Shown: positions 43,133-54,231 of the stretch, piece after piece
Layout of the letters: each line of letters opens with the position of its first letter
How positions within the stretch are numbered: the first letter of the stretch is position 1
From: Tenacibaculum sp. AHE14PA
GTDB taxonomy: Bacteria > Bacteroidota > Bacteroidia > Flavobacteriales > Flavobacteriaceae
Reading direction: 5' to 3'
Assembly: GCF_019278465.1 (NCBI RefSeq)
Contig: NZ_CP058983.1
Span: 1,735,501 to 1,799,500, forward strand
DNA length: 64,000 nt
Program-made: the position numbers and the translations under genes
The notes under the pieces: generated by a model
What the model saw: the letters and a program-made list of their open reading frames with translations, nothing else
Database searches by the model: none
What the model was told of the DNA's origin: nothing

Positions 43133-43476
43133 TGACTACGTATACTTTACTTTTAGTTTTAATATTGATTGTTGCAATAGCATTAATCTTAATCGTAATG
43201 GTTCAAAACCCTAAAGGTGGCGGATTATCTTCTTCTTTTGGAGGTGGTGGTGCTCAGAACATTGGTGGAGTACAAAACACTAATAGTTTTTTAGACAGAA
43301 CTACATGGACTTTAGCAATTACAATGTTTGCTTTAATTTTACTAGCTAACTTCGCTATTCCTAGAGGAAATTCAGCAGATGCTCCTCAATTAGATAGTAC
43401 TTTAGAAAATGTAGAAACTACAGCTCCTGTTGCAGCTCCTACAACAAACGATACTACAAAAGATAGTGTAAACTAA
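43132..43476 (+). CDS. secG: Preprotein translocase subunit SecG
   Basis: The 114-residue membrane protein has two transmembrane segments (about residues 3-22 and 57-77) separated by the conserved segment MVQNPKGGGLSSSFGGGGAQNIGGVQNTNSFLDRTTW, then an acidic, low-complexity tail. SecG assists SecYE during preprotein export. The ATG overlaps the stop of the TPR gene, and a terminator follows, closing this transcription unit before groES. Confidence 0.93.
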   Translation: MTTYTLLLVLILIVAIALILIVMVQNPKGGGLSSSFGGGGAQNIGGVQNTNSFLDRTTWTLAITMFALILLANFAIPRGNSADAPQLDSTLENVETTAPVAAPTTNDTTKDSVN

Positions 43477-43497
43477 TCTTAACAACATATAATATCA

Positions 43498-43532
43498 AAT
43501 GCCAACGTAATGACACGTTGGCATTTTTTTTG
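43498..43532 (+). terminator. Terminator after secG
   Basis: The arms ATGCCAACGT and ACGTTGGCAT are followed by eight T residues, about 20 bases after the secG stop. Confidence 0.92.
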
Positions 43533-43559
43533 CACATATTTTTCGTTGATTTAGAAAAA

Positions 43560-43600
43560 GTGGCATATAATTTTTAATGGCATAATTTCTGACTATTTTT
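43560..43600 (+). promoter_or_regulatory. Tandem TGGCATA sequences upstream of groES
   Basis: TGGCATATAATTTTT and TGGCATAATTTCTGA occur head-to-tail about 17 bases apart, between the secG terminator and groES. They resemble the -24 half of sigma-54 promoters (TGGCAC) but the -12 half is weak. They could equally be operator-like repeats. No TTG/TAnnTTTG pair was found here. Confidence 0.3.
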
Positions 43601-43640
43601 AACCAATAATAACAACTACTTAATCATAACTTATATAAAA

Positions 43641-43916
43641 ATGGGATTAAATATTAAACCTTTAGCAGATAGAGTTCTTATAGAACCAGCTGCTGCAGAA
43701 ACCAAGACAGCATCAGGACTTATTATTCCTGATAACGCCAAGGAAAAACCACAAAAAGGTACTGTTGTTGCCATAGGAAATGGAACCAAAGATGAACCTT
43801 TAACGGTAAAAATTGGTGATACTGTTTTATACGGAAAGTATGCAGGTACAGAATTAAAATATGAAGGAAGTGATTATTTAATTATGAGAGAAAGCGACAT
43901 TTTCGCTATCATATAA
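43641..43916 (+). CDS. groES: Co-chaperonin GroES
   Basis: The 91-residue protein begins [46 protein letters not shown] and has the mobile loop and the C-terminal [13 protein letters not shown] of all GroES proteins. It caps the GroEL chamber during ATP-driven folding. It heads the groES-groEL operon, 42 bases before groEL. Confidence 0.98.
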   Translation: MGLNIKPLADRVLIEPAAAETKTASGLIIPDNAKEKPQKGTVVAIGNGTKDEPLTVKIGDTVLYGKYAGTELKYEGSDYLIMRESDIFAII

Positions 43917-43943
43917 TTTATTCACTCACCTAATAATTAATAA

Positions 43944-45587
<1,644 letters not shown>

Positions 45588-45615
45588 TGGCGAGAAGCTC
45601 GACACCTAAATATTT

Positions 45616-45658
45616 AAAAAACCTCGAAACGTTAATGCTTCGAGGTTTTTTCTTTTTT
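45616..45658 (+). terminator. Terminator of groESL
   Basis: The arms ACCTCGAA and TTCGAGGT are flanked by A runs and followed by a long T-rich run, about 35 bases after the groEL stop. Confidence 0.9.
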
Positions 45659-45736
45659 ATATTTTTTTTATGATTATTGAGACTTAATATTTAAAGGCTC
45701 TCATTTTTCATTAAATAAGAGTACCTATAACTTTAT

Positions 45737-45774
45737 AAAAAAACCTCGAGAAACTTCTCGAGGTTTTTTTTATT
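45737..45774. terminator. Second strong hairpin with no obvious gene in front
   Basis: The arms ACCTCGAGA and TCTCGAGGT have seven A before and eight T after. Its core resembles the groESL terminator. No gene lies between the two, so it may be a backup terminator or mark an unannotated small RNA. Confidence 0.75.
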
Positions 45775-46030
45775 TAAGATAACAACTTCTATTCTAGTAA
45801 ATTAAGTGAACTTCTTTAAAAAAAAACAATTAAATTAAGAAATAATTAACTTTTCGGTACAATACTTGTTAAATATTCATTAATTATTTAAAAAAAATAT
45901 TGATATGAAAACAAAAACCCTAAAAATCTATATAAAAAAACATAACTAAGAACCAACTTCCAACAAAACCATTAAACACAATTTTGATGGGTTTACTTAA
46001 AAAAAATCAAAACAAAAATTGCTAAAAAAC
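45775..46030. other. AT-rich gap before the large lysine-rich protein
   Basis: The stretch is extremely AT-rich. A 14-codon frame at 45905-45949 (MKTKTLKIYIKKHN) is too short and biased to support. The 5' region of the next gene must lie here; no convincing -7 box was found. Confidence 0.5.
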
Positions 46031-48412
46031 ATGAAAAAAATTACAATACTAATACTACTATTAAGTTCGTTTAATATTCTTAGTCAGAATATTCATAAAA
46101 TTGATTCAGCTTATGTAAGCTACTTTGAAAACACGAGAGAAACACCTTATTTACATTTAAATAAAACCTCTTTTTTAAAAGGCGAAGAAATATGGTTTCA
46201 AGCCTATGTAATAGAACAAAACTCCAAAAAATTACACAAAACGACCTCAAACCTCTATGTTTCAATATTTAATGATCAAAAACAAATAAAAGATCAGTTT
46301 CTAATTCATATTAAAAAGGGAATAGGAAAAGGTAGCATTACTTTAGATTCAACATTTACAGAAGGAAATTACTATATAAAAGCATCTACTAATTGGATGA
46401 AAAACTTTAAGGAAAGTAATTCATATAATCAAAAAATTAAAATTATTTCATCCTCTAAAAAAGATAAAAAATTAATTAATGAAGAAAATTTTTACGAATT
46501 TAAAATACTCCCTGAAGGCGGGCATGTTCTTGAAAATACTATTAATAATCTTGGTATATTAATTAAAGATAAAAATGGTAATGGTATAAAAATTAAGAGC
46601 GGAAACATTAAGAATAAGTCAAAAAAAATAATTACTACTTTTAAAACAAATTCATTTGGTTTAGGTAATGTTAATTTCTTTTTTAAGAAAAATGAAAGTT
46701 ATGAATTTGAAGCTATGCTTGAAAACGGAATAATTATAAAAGCTGCACCTCCAGAATCTAAAAAAAATGGATTAAACTTAAGAGTTGTTAACTCTAACCC
46801 TAAATTTTTATCAATTAACTTAAAAACAAATAAAAATAGCGTTCCTAAACTTATTCAGTCTGATGTTACTGTTTTTATTCACAACACAAATAAATACAAG
46901 AAATTCAAGATAAAAATTAATGAAAAAAGTCATAAATATGCTTTACTTATTAATAAAAACGAATTACCATTTGGTCTTAATACAATAACTGTATTTAACA
47001 ACAACAAACCTATACTAGAAAGATTAATTTTTATTAATAATGAATCTTTATTTTCTAAAATAGAAACAAAAAACACCACTATTAATTCAGACTCTTTAGA
47101 GATAAATTTAAAAAACACTACAAATGAAACAACCCATTTAAGCACATCTTTTTTACCATTAATTACAAAAGCTTATGCCCCACAAAACAGTATTGTTACT
47201 AGTACATTTTTTAAACCTTTTATTAAAGGTGACATTCAAAATTATAAATATTACTTAACTAATATTAATCAAAAAAAACTTAGAGACCTCGATTTACTGT
47301 TAATCACACAAGGATGGACAAAATATAACTGGAATGATATTTTTAATAACACCCCTAAAACAAAATTTAATTTCGAAAACGGAATTAACATTATTTTGAA
47401 ATCAAATACAAAAAGTAACAACCCTGTTTTAATGTATTCTCCAGAAAATAAAATTGTAAGAGAAATTAAATCTCTTAAAACACCTTATGTTTTAAAAAAT
47501 ACTTTTATTAAAAAGAATAGCGTTATCAAATTCGGTATAAAAAGTCAAGACAATATTTTTGAAACTACTCCTATTTTATCTTACTCTAAAAACTCTTTAA
47601 AAGAGTCTTTAAATTACAATTACAAGACCGAAAACTCTGAATTAGACTATTCTTCATTTAAATATTTACCTAATGATTTTGAATTCTTAAACGAAGTTAT
47701 GGTTAAGGCTAATAAAAGAAAAACCAATAGTAATGTTTATTTAGCAAACTCATTATTTAACAGTTTTAAAATGAAAGATATTATGATTGGATCGGGAGAA
47801 ACGGTAATGGATTTCATCACTTATAAAACTGGAAAAAGGCTAAATACCATTAATGACATAGCGGGAACTCTCACTACTAAAACAGAGGAAAACATCAGCA
47901 AAGGGCAAATAGTAGAAAAGAGCTCAAGAACTAGACACTTAGAAGCTCGTGCCAAAGAAAGAGCAAACGCAATGCCTGGAAGCTTATTAGATTTAGCAGT
48001 AATAATAAATGGTAATAACAGGAGTCATGATCCTTCAATACTTGAAGGAATGCTCTTAGAAGATGTAGAAGAAATTTCATTTGGTAACAGCTCTCCTAGT
48101 GCTGCTACCGAAGTACATATTAAAACACTTACTCCTTTGCAGCTTAAAACTAAGAAAACAAAAATGAGTACCGTAAAATTACCTTATGGCTTTAGTAATG
48201 ACAAAGAATATTACAACCCGAAATACCCTTCTTATTCTAACAAAACATATCAGCATTTTGGCGCTGTATATTGGAAATCAAACATAAAAATACCAGCTAA
48301 TTCTAGTATCAGTTTTAAGATACCTAAAAATCAACAAAAGAAAATAAAAATGTTTATCGAAGGAATGTCTGAAAAAGGAAAAGTAATCTCTGAAGAAATA
48401 ATATTAAAATAA
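46031..48412 (+). CDS. Large envelope protein with MG2-like start and plug-like end, unknown
   Basis: From ATG 46031 this is 793 residues with a signal peptide (LLLSSFNILSQ). Near the N-terminus, TPYLHLNKTSFLKGEEIWFQAYVIEQ matches the start of MG2-type (alpha-2-macroglobulin-like) domains common in Bacteroidota outer-membrane-associated proteins; beta-rich repeats follow. Around residues 600-710, GETVMDFITYKTGKRLNTIND and GMLLEDVEEISFG resemble a TonB-receptor plug, but no barrel follows. The composition is very rich in Lys and Asn and unlike its neighbours, suggesting an accessory gene. It lies alone between groEL and the convergent prenyl synthetase. I assign no function. Confidence 0.65.
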   Translation: MKKITILILLLSSFNILSQNIHKIDSAYVSYFENTRETPYLHLNKTSFLKGEEIWFQAYVIEQNSKKLHKTTSNLYVSIFNDQKQIKDQFLIHIKKGIGKGSITLDSTFTEGNYYIKASTNWMKNFKESNSYNQKIKIISSSKKDKKLINEENFYEFKILPEGGHVLENTINNLGILIKDKNGNGIKIKSGNIKNKSKKIITTFKTNSFGLGNVNFFFKKNESYEFEAMLENGIIIKAAPPESKKNGLNLRVVNSNPKFLSINLKTNKNSVPKLIQSDVTVFIHNTNKYKKFKIKINEKSHKYALLINKNELPFGLNTITVFNNNKPILERLIFINNESLFSKIETKNTTINSDSLEINLKNTTNETTHLSTSFLPLITKAYAPQNSIVTSTFFKPFIKGDIQNYKYYLTNINQKKLRDLDLLLITQGWTKYNWNDIFNNTPKTKFNFENGINIILKSNTKSNNPVLMYSPENKIVREIKSLKTPYVLKNTFIKKNSVIKFGIKSQDNIFETTPILSYSKNSLKESLNYNYKTENSELDYSSFKYLPNDFEFLNEVMVKANKRKTNSNVYLANSLFNSFKMKDIMIGSGETVMDFITYKTGKRLNTINDIAGTLTTKTEENISKGQIVEKSSRTRHLEARAKERANAMPGSLLDLAVIINGNNRSHDPSILEGMLLEDVEEISFGNSSPSAATEVHIKTLTPLQLKTKKTKMSTVKLPYGFSNDKEYYNPKYPSYSNKTYQHFGAVYWKSNIKIPANSSISFKIPKNQQKKIKMFIEGMSEKGKVISEEIILK

Positions 48413-48421
48413 TTTTACACT

Positions 48422-48456
48422 ATGTAGAACGTAGGATTTTAAATCTTACGTTCTAC
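48422..48456. terminator. Shared hairpin between convergent genes
   Basis: The arms begin TGTAGAACGTA and end TACGTTCTACA, with one mismatch over about 16 pairs. The right arm includes the last codons and stop of the prenyl synthetase gene. It probably ends transcripts from both sides, although U runs are short. Confidence 0.55.
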
Positions 48457-49416
48457 AACATAATCAATCATTTGTTGTAGTGAGCTTTTGTATGCTGATT
48501 CCGGAAAGTTATTTAATATTGCTAATGCCTTATTTTTATAACTATGCATTTTAGTTGTTGCATACTCTAAGCCGCCATTCGTGTTTACAAAAGCTATAAC
48601 TTCTTTTACACGTTTTTTATTAGTGTTATGCTTTTTTACAGAGTTTATCAACCAAGATTTTTCTTTTTTAGAACAGTTGTTTAAAGTGTAAATTAAAGGA
48701 AGGGTCATCTTCTGTTCCTTTATATCAATACCTGTAGGTTTTCCTATTTTATCTTCAGTATAATCAAATAAATCATCTTTAATTTGAAAAGCAATTCCAA
48801 TATACTCTCCAAACTTTCGCATTTGCTGCACAACATCATTACTTGCTCCTACTGATGCCGCTCCAATACCACAACAAGCAGCAATTAAAGTTGCTGTTTT
48901 CTGTCTGATAATTTCAAAATAAATTTCCTCGGTAATATTTAGTTTTCGTGCTTTCTCTATCTGCAGTAATTCACCTTCACTCATTTCACGCACTGCGATA
49001 GAAATCAGTTTAAGAATATCAAAATCTTCATTATCAATAGACAATAACAATCCTTTTGACAATAAAAAATCACCTACTAAAACAGCTATTTTATTTTTCC
49101 AAAGTGCATTTACAGAGAAGAATCCACGGCGACGATTACTATCATCCACCACATCATCATGTACCAAAGTTGCAGTATGAATTAATTCTACTACTGAAGC
49201 CCCTCGGTAAGTTCGTTCGTCAAAACCACCATCAGAAACCATTTTGGCTACTAAAAAAACAAACATCGGTCGCATTTGTTTTCCTTTTCGACGAACAATA
49301 TAATACGTAATTCTATTTAATAAGGGAACTTTTGATAACATCGAATCTTTGAACTTAGTTTCAAAGAGTTCCATTTCATTTTTAATAGGAAGTTTAATTT
49401 GTTCTACTGGCTTCAT
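48439..49416 (-). CDS. Polyprenyl diphosphate synthase (long chain, menaquinone side chain)
   Basis: The 325-residue trans-prenyltransferase condenses isopentenyl diphosphate units to a long polyprenyl chain. The first Asp-rich motif is HTATLVHDDVVDDSNRRRG and the second is FQIKDDLFDYTEDKIGKPTGIDI. The basic motif RRKGKQMRPMFV is near the N-terminus. Product length is set by residues just before the first motif and cannot be read with confidence; a menaquinone side chain is likely for this phylum. The C-terminus overlaps the hairpin at 48422-48456. Confidence 0.9.
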   Translation of the reverse strand: MKPVEQIKLPIKNEMELFETKFKDSMLSKVPLLNRITYYIVRRKGKQMRPMFVFLVAKMVSDGGFDERTYRGASVVELIHTATLVHDDVVDDSNRRRGFFSVNALWKNKIAVLVGDFLLSKGLLLSIDNEDFDILKLISIAVREMSEGELLQIEKARKLNITEEIYFEIIRQKTATLIAACCGIGAASVGASNDVVQQMRKFGEYIGIAFQIKDDLFDYTEDKIGKPTGIDIKEQKMTLPLIYTLNNCSKKEKSWLINSVKKHNTNKKRVKEVIAFVNTNGGLEYATTKMHSYKNKALAILNNFPESAYKSSLQQMIDYVVERKI

Positions 49417-49440
49417 TGTTTATCAAAAGTAAGATTTTTT

Positions 49441-50184
49441 TTAGTTTTCAATAGCTCTAATTCTTTTTAATCTAGCCCAAGCTAATTTATGCCTTCTTTT
49501 GTAAAAAGACATAGTTCCTCTGTCTAATCCGTAATAAAATAAACAAATTCCCGAAGGCGGGTTTCCACTTGGCAAAAACTCAAAAGTATTAAACGCAATT
49601 TTTGGCCAAGACCAAGTATTTAATGAGGTTCCTATAAGTTCTGCATACACAACTACAACATACATTGTTAAATAAAACAATTTTTCTTTAGGATACTTTC
49701 GTAATGAATAGAAAACCAGAAGTGTCATAACAAAGCCAAAGACATCTTTTTTAAATACTAAAAAAACGAATGCATATACAGCTATGAAGATGGTTAGAAA
49801 AAGGTTTATTTTTTTTGCATTTAATTTTACTTTAGATTTTTTTGAAAAGCTATATACTCCTAAAAACACTAACGCATGTCCAAAAGGAGTATAATGTGGT
49901 ACATTATACAACCTGTATGAATACATCCCTAAAATTAATGAAAAAAAATATTCTCCAATTACGCCAATAAATAATGCATAAATAAGTTGTTCTCTAGTTC
50001 TTGATGTGCCTTTATAATAACAATAAATAAAAACTAAAATTACACAGACAGTATTAATCCATTGAGAGTGTTCAAAATAATTTTTTGAAAAATAACCACT
50101 ATCAAAAAATAGCCCTAAGAAAAGGATAAAAAGAATCCAGCCTAAAGACTGGAACGTTTGACCTAATAGGGTTTTTGAATTCAT
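49441..50184 (-). CDS. Polytopic membrane protein, function unknown
   Basis: The 247-residue protein has about seven hydrophobic segments and a basic C-terminus (KRRHKLAWARLKRIRAIEN). Conserved-looking pieces are YRLYNVPHYTPFGHALVFLG and NTWSWPKIAF...PSGNPPSGICLFYYGLD in a loop near the end. No motif identifies an enzyme. Its start overlaps the rlmN stop by one base, so it is cotranscribed with rlmN and may be followed by the prenyl synthetase. A lipid-related activity is a guess from that neighbour only. Confidence 0.72.
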   Translation of the reverse strand: MNSKTLLGQTFQSLGWILFILFLGLFFDSGYFSKNYFEHSQWINTVCVILVFIYCYYKGTSRTREQLIYALFIGVIGEYFFSLILGMYSYRLYNVPHYTPFGHALVFLGVYSFSKKSKVKLNAKKINLFLTIFIAVYAFVFLVFKKDVFGFVMTLLVFYSLRKYPKEKLFYLTMYVVVVYAELIGTSLNTWSWPKIAFNTFEFLPSGNPPSGICLFYYGLDRGTMSFYKRRHKLAWARLKRIRAIEN

Positions 50185-51224
50185 TACGATTTATTAGCTA
50201 ATTGTCCACAAGCTGCATCGATATCTTTTCCGCGAGAGCGACGAACATTTACCGTAATATCATGCATTTCTAAATTAGATATATAATTGTTGATTGCTTC
50301 TGGGCTAGCTTGTTGAAACTCTCCATCGTCAATAGGGTTATATTCTATTAAATTAACCTTACAAGGAACGTATTTGCAAAACTGAATTAAGGCATTAATA
50401 TCCTCTCTTTTATCGTTAATTCCTCCCCAAACTACATATTCGTACGTAATCATTCTCTCGGTTTTCTCGTACCAATACTCTAACGCTTCTTTTAAGTCTT
50501 TTAAAGGAAAAGTAGCATTAAACGGCATGATAGACGTACGAACTTCATCAATAGCTGAATGCAATGAAACAGCTAAGTTAAACTTCACCTCATCATCTGC
50601 CATTTTTTTAATTATTTTAGGAACGCCTGATGTAGAAACTGTAATACGTTTAGGAGACATTCCTAAACCTTCTGGAGACGTAATTTTATCGATTGATTTA
50701 ATTACATTATTGTAATTCATCAATGGCTCTCCCATTCCCATAAAAACAATATTAGATAGTTTTCTATCATAATACAATAGGCTTTCTTTGTTAATGGCTG
50801 CTACTTGATCGTAAATTTCATCTGGATTTAAGTTTCGCATTCTTTTTAAACGCGATGTTGCGCAGAAACGACAATCTAAACTACAACCAACTTGGCTAGA
50901 AACACAAGCAGTTGTTCGTGTTTTTGTTGGTATTAAAACAGATTCGACCACTAAACCATCGTGTAAACGAACTGCATTTTTTACAGTACCGTCTTTACTA
51001 CGTTGCATATTATCAACCTGAATATGGTTGATAACAAAATTTTCGTCTAGCATTTTACGAGTGTCTTTCGATAAATTGGTCATATCATCAAACGAATGTG
51101 CCGATTTGCTCCATAACCATTCATATATCTGATTACCACGAAATGCTTTATCTCCGTTTGCTACAAAAAAATCACGTAATTGTTCTTTTGATAATGCGCG
51201 TATGTCTTTTTTCTTAACTTCCAT
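50184..51224 (-). CDS. rlmN: Dual-specificity rRNA/tRNA adenine C2-methyltransferase RlmN
   Basis: From ATG 51224 this is a 346-residue radical SAM enzyme that methylates A2503 in 23S rRNA and A37 in some tRNAs. The radical SAM motif is CSLDCRFCATSRLKRMRNL (CxxxCxxC). The methyl-carrying cysteines are expected at SSQVGC upstream and IDAACGQL near the C-terminus, both present. The frame extends nine residues upstream to 51251, but those residues do not fit the family. It is the closest relative of the Cfr resistance methylase, but the residues seen are those of housekeeping RlmN. Confidence 0.95.
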   Translation of the reverse strand: MEVKKKDIRALSKEQLRDFFVANGDKAFRGNQIYEWLWSKSAHSFDDMTNLSKDTRKMLDENFVINHIQVDNMQRSKDGTVKNAVRLHDGLVVESVLIPTKTRTTACVSSQVGCSLDCRFCATSRLKRMRNLNPDEIYDQVAAINKESLLYYDRKLSNIVFMGMGEPLMNYNNVIKSIDKITSPEGLGMSPKRITVSTSGVPKIIKKMADDEVKFNLAVSLHSAIDEVRTSIMPFNATFPLKDLKEALEYWYEKTERMITYEYVVWGGINDKREDINALIQFCKYVPCKVNLIEYNPIDDGEFQQASPEAINNYISNLEMHDITVNVRRSRGKDIDAACGQLANKS

Positions 51225-51239
51225 TGGGTGCAAAAATAC

Positions 51240-51272
51240 ACAAAACCTCACAAGTAATCTTGTGAGGTTTTA
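51240..51272 (-). terminator. Terminator of queA
   Basis: A perfect 12-bp stem (AAACCTCACAAG/CTTGTGAGGTTT) with a TAAT loop lies 23 bases beyond the queA stop. On the minus strand it is followed by a T-rich tail. Confidence 0.85.
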
Positions 51273-51294
51273 TAATTCATTTAAATCTATACTA

Positions 51295-52344
51295 TTATAA
51301 AATCAACATCGCATCTCCGTACGAGTGAAATTTATATTTTTCTTTAATTGCTTCTTGGTATGCTTCCATCATAAAATCGTGTCCTGCAAAGGCAGAAACA
51401 GTCATCATTAATGTTGATTTTGGTGTATGAAAGTTTGTAATCATACAGTTTGCAACACTAAAATCAAATGGAGGAAAGATAAATTTATTTGTCCAACCGT
51501 CAAATTCCTTTAACTTACGCTTAGATGTAATTGCAGATTCTGTTGCTCTCATTACAGTTGTACCAACAGCACAAACTCTTTTCTTTTTATCTAAAGCACT
51601 GTTAACCATATCTGCAGTAGCTTGCGTTACATTTATCTTTTCAGAATCCATTTTATGCTTTGATAAATCTTCAACCTCAACAGGATTAAAAGTACCTAAA
51701 CCTACATGTAACGTAGTTTCTGCAAAATCTACTCCTTTAATTTCTAAACGTTTCATTAAATGTTTAGAAAAATGTAAACCTGCTGCTGGTGCTGCCACAG
51801 CTCCTTCATGCTTTGCGTAGATTGTTTGGTAACGATCTTCATCTGTAGCCTCTACCTCACGCTTTATATATTTAGGTAATGGTGTTTCCCCTAACTTCAC
51901 TAATTTTTCTCTAAACTCTTCGTAAGGTCCGTCGTATAAGAAACGTAAAGTTCTACCTCTTGATGTTGTATTGTCAATAACCTCTGCTACTAAACTTTCG
52001 TCATCGCCAAAAAACAATTTGTTTCCGATTCTTATTTTTCTTGCTGGATCTACTAATACATCCCACAAACGGTTTTCAGCATTTAACTCACGTAATAAAA
52101 ACACTTCAATACGAGCTCCAGTTTTTTCTTTATTCCCGTACATACGAGCAGGAAAAACCTTTGTATTGTTTAGCATCATTACATCTCCTTCATCAAAATA
52201 ATTGATTAAATCTTTAAATAATTTATGTTCAATTTTTTGAGTATCTCTGTGTAACACCATTAAACGTGCTTCATCTCTATGCTCTGATGGATATTCTGCT
52301 AATAATTCATCTGGTAATTCAAAACTAAAATTCGATAACTTCAT
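51295..52344 (-). CDS. queA: S-adenosylmethionine:tRNA ribosyltransferase-isomerase QueA
   Basis: The 349-residue enzyme transfers the ribosyl part of SAM to preQ1 in tRNA, making epoxyqueuosine. The start [33 protein letters not shown], the motif [13 protein letters not shown], the [21 protein letters not shown] region and the [21 protein letters not shown] end are all standard. Length is typical. It is followed by its own terminator and preceded by aroA with a 64-base gap. Confidence 0.97.
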   Translation of the reverse strand: MKLSNFSFELPDELLAEYPSEHRDEARLMVLHRDTQKIEHKLFKDLINYFDEGDVMMLNNTKVFPARMYGNKEKTGARIEVFLLRELNAENRLWDVLVDPARKIRIGNKLFFGDDESLVAEVIDNTTSRGRTLRFLYDGPYEEFREKLVKLGETPLPKYIKREVEATDEDRYQTIYAKHEGAVAAPAAGLHFSKHLMKRLEIKGVDFAETTLHVGLGTFNPVEVEDLSKHKMDSEKINVTQATADMVNSALDKKKRVCAVGTTVMRATESAITSKRKLKEFDGWTNKFIFPPFDFSVANCMITNFHTPKSTLMMTVSAFAGHDFMMEAYQEAIKEKYKFHSYGDAMLIL

Positions 52345-52408
52345 AAATCTTTTTTTCGTATGTGCAAATATACGATTTGGACATAGGCCTTGTCAAGTGA
52401 TTCTCCTT

Positions 52409-53641
52409 TTATTTTCCTTTAATCGTTTCTATTCCTACTTGTTGCATATCTTTCCAAAAATTACGATACGATTTAGTTACCACTTCGGCTTCTAAAATAA
52501 CAATTGGCGTCTTTAATGCTAACGGTGCAAATGCCATTGCCATTCTATGATCGTTATAAGTAGCAATCTCAATATTTTTTTTAATTTCTTCGGATGTTTT
52601 TAAGTGCAAACTTTCGTTGGTTACAGATATATCTCCACCTAACTTCGTTAATTCTTCTTTTAAAGCCTCTAACCGATCGGTTTCTTTTATTTTTAAGGTA
52701 TGTAACCCTGATAAATCACAAGCAACACCTAATCCAAAACAAGTTACTGCAATTGTTTGAGCAATATCTGGCGCATTTTTCAAATTCTCCGTTAAAATGG
52801 CTGTATTATGTAGTGCTTCTTTCGTTAAAACAATGGTATTTTCTTGAAACGTAGTTACAACTCCAAAATGATTATAAATTCTTGCTAAGCAGTTATCACC
52901 CTGTAAACTATCTTTTTTATAGGCTGATAATTTTACAGACGATCCTATTTCACTCAATGCAATTAACGAATAAAAATAAGAAGCAGAACTCCAATCTGAT
53001 TCTACTACGATATCTTGAGTAGAAACTTCAGATTGGTTTATAATAGTAATAATATTCCCTTCAAAACTTGCATAAACACCTATTTGATGTAACAAGGTTA
53101 ATGTCATTTTTATATACGGAACAGAAGTAATATTTCCTTTCAATTCAATTGTTAATCCGTTTTTTAAACTCGGTGCAATTAACATTAAAGCAGAAATATA
53201 CTGACTACTTACATTGCCATCAATAGCAACTTTAGCTATCAATAATTCTTTCCCTGTAATTTTTATTGGTGGATAGCCGTCTTTTTCTAAATACTCAATA
53301 TCAGCTCCTAAATCGCGCAGCGCATCTACCAAAATTTTGATTGGTCGATTATGCATTCTCTCGGATCCTTGTAAAACTTTCACAGCATCTTTTTTACTTG
53401 CAAAAAAAGCAGTTAAAAAACGCATTGCAGTACCTGCATGACCAATATCTGCAATTTCATTTTCTGACGACAACGCTTCTTGTAAATGATGTGTATCATC
53501 AGAATCTGATAAATTATGAATTGTAATATTCGGATATAATTGTTGTAAAATTAATAACCTGTTAGATTCACTTTTTGAACCCGAAATAGTTATTTCGGCA
53601 TTAATTTTAGTACCTTTTTTTGTTGCTAATTGTAAGTTCAT
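52409..53641 (-). CDS. aroA: 3-phosphoshikimate 1-carboxyvinyltransferase (EPSP synthase)
   Basis: The 410-residue enzyme transfers the enolpyruvyl group of PEP to shikimate-3-phosphate for aromatic amino acid synthesis. Motifs visible are ISGSKSESNRLLIL at the N-terminus (Lys and Ser/Arg binding), IGHAGTAMRFLTAFFA for PEP, ESDWSSASYFYSLIAL, the catalytic Asp region NAPDIAQTIAVTCFGLG, KETDRL and YNDHRMAMAFAPLAL. All expected active-site residues are present. It is about 15 residues shorter than E. coli AroA, as common in Bacteroidota. Confidence 0.95.
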   Translation of the reverse strand: MNLQLATKKGTKINAEITISGSKSESNRLLILQQLYPNITIHNLSDSDDTHHLQEALSSENEIADIGHAGTAMRFLTAFFASKKDAVKVLQGSERMHNRPIKILVDALRDLGADIEYLEKDGYPPIKITGKELLIAKVAIDGNVSSQYISALMLIAPSLKNGLTIELKGNITSVPYIKMTLTLLHQIGVYASFEGNIITIINQSEVSTQDIVVESDWSSASYFYSLIALSEIGSSVKLSAYKKDSLQGDNCLARIYNHFGVVTTFQENTIVLTKEALHNTAILTENLKNAPDIAQTIAVTCFGLGVACDLSGLHTLKIKETDRLEALKEELTKLGGDISVTNESLHLKTSEEIKKNIEIATYNDHRMAMAFAPLALKTPIVILEAEVVTKSYRNFWKDMQQVGIETIKGK

Positions 53642-53706
53642 TTATGTAGACTTCCTTATTTTATATCGATTGAAAATGACTTTTGATATTGAATTTAACA
53701 TTCATA

Positions 53707-53979
53707 CTATTTATTTTCCCAAGCATTATTCCAGCCTTTTCTTACAGCATGAAAAATTCTAAAAAAGAAACCAAAAACGAAAGCTTGAATTAAAATTCTT
53801 CTCCAATCGAAAGATATTCCTTCAAATAGCAAACTTGCAATAAAATTGGTGATAGCAAACATTAAAAACAATACTGGAACGTAAATTAACACATATTTAA
53901 TTAATGATACTTTGTGAATCAATTCCGTTTCTTCGTTAATATTTTTATTTAATTTATCTTCTAGCTTCTCTAAACCCAT
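53707..53979 (-). CDS. Small membrane protein, unknown
   Basis: The 90-residue protein has two hydrophobic segments (about residues 28-48 and 62-79) and an acidic, Lys-rich N-terminus. It lies three bases after the next small membrane protein gene and in the same direction as the MazG gene. No family is recognised. The tight order with its neighbour argues that the two proteins function together. Confidence 0.68.
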   Translation of the reverse strand: MGLEKLEDKLNKNINEETELIHKVSLIKYVLIYVPVLFLMFAITNFIASLLFEGISFDWRRILIQAFVFGFFFRIFHAVRKGWNNAWENK

Positions 53980-53982
53980 TAT

Positions 53983-54231
53983 CTATTTTGTTCTTTTATT
54001 TACCACATATATGGCATAAAAAATACTAACAGTTACTTTGGTTAACCAAAAACGTTTCCATTTTCCTTCTGAAAAATTAATAGTAAGTACAGTTTCAAAA
54101 TCCGCAGAAAACAAAGCGCCTCCACTATTTACTAATAATGAAAATATTGCGACAACCACTAAAAAAGGAATACCCACTTTAAGTACATTAATCCAAAAAG
54201 ATCCTTTTTGTATATTTTTAATAAGACTCAT
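53983..54231 (-). CDS. Small membrane protein, unknown
   Basis: The 82-residue protein has an N-terminal hydrophobic helix (about residues 15-33) and a weaker second hydrophobic stretch near the C-terminus, with TKVTVSIFYAIYVVNKRTK at the end. Its start directly abuts the stop of the MazG-like gene. It probably belongs to a three-gene unit with MazG and the 90-residue protein. Nothing indicates its role. Confidence 0.68.
   Translation of the reverse strand: MSLIKNIQKGSFWINVLKVGIPFLVVVAIFSLLVNSGGALFSADFETVLTINFSEGKWKRFWLTKVTVSIFYAIYVVNKRTK

Noticed and set aside
50184-51224. RlmN homologue as Cfr-type resistance methylase
   Set aside because: The length, neighbours and motifs fit housekeeping RlmN; nothing specific to Cfr was seen.
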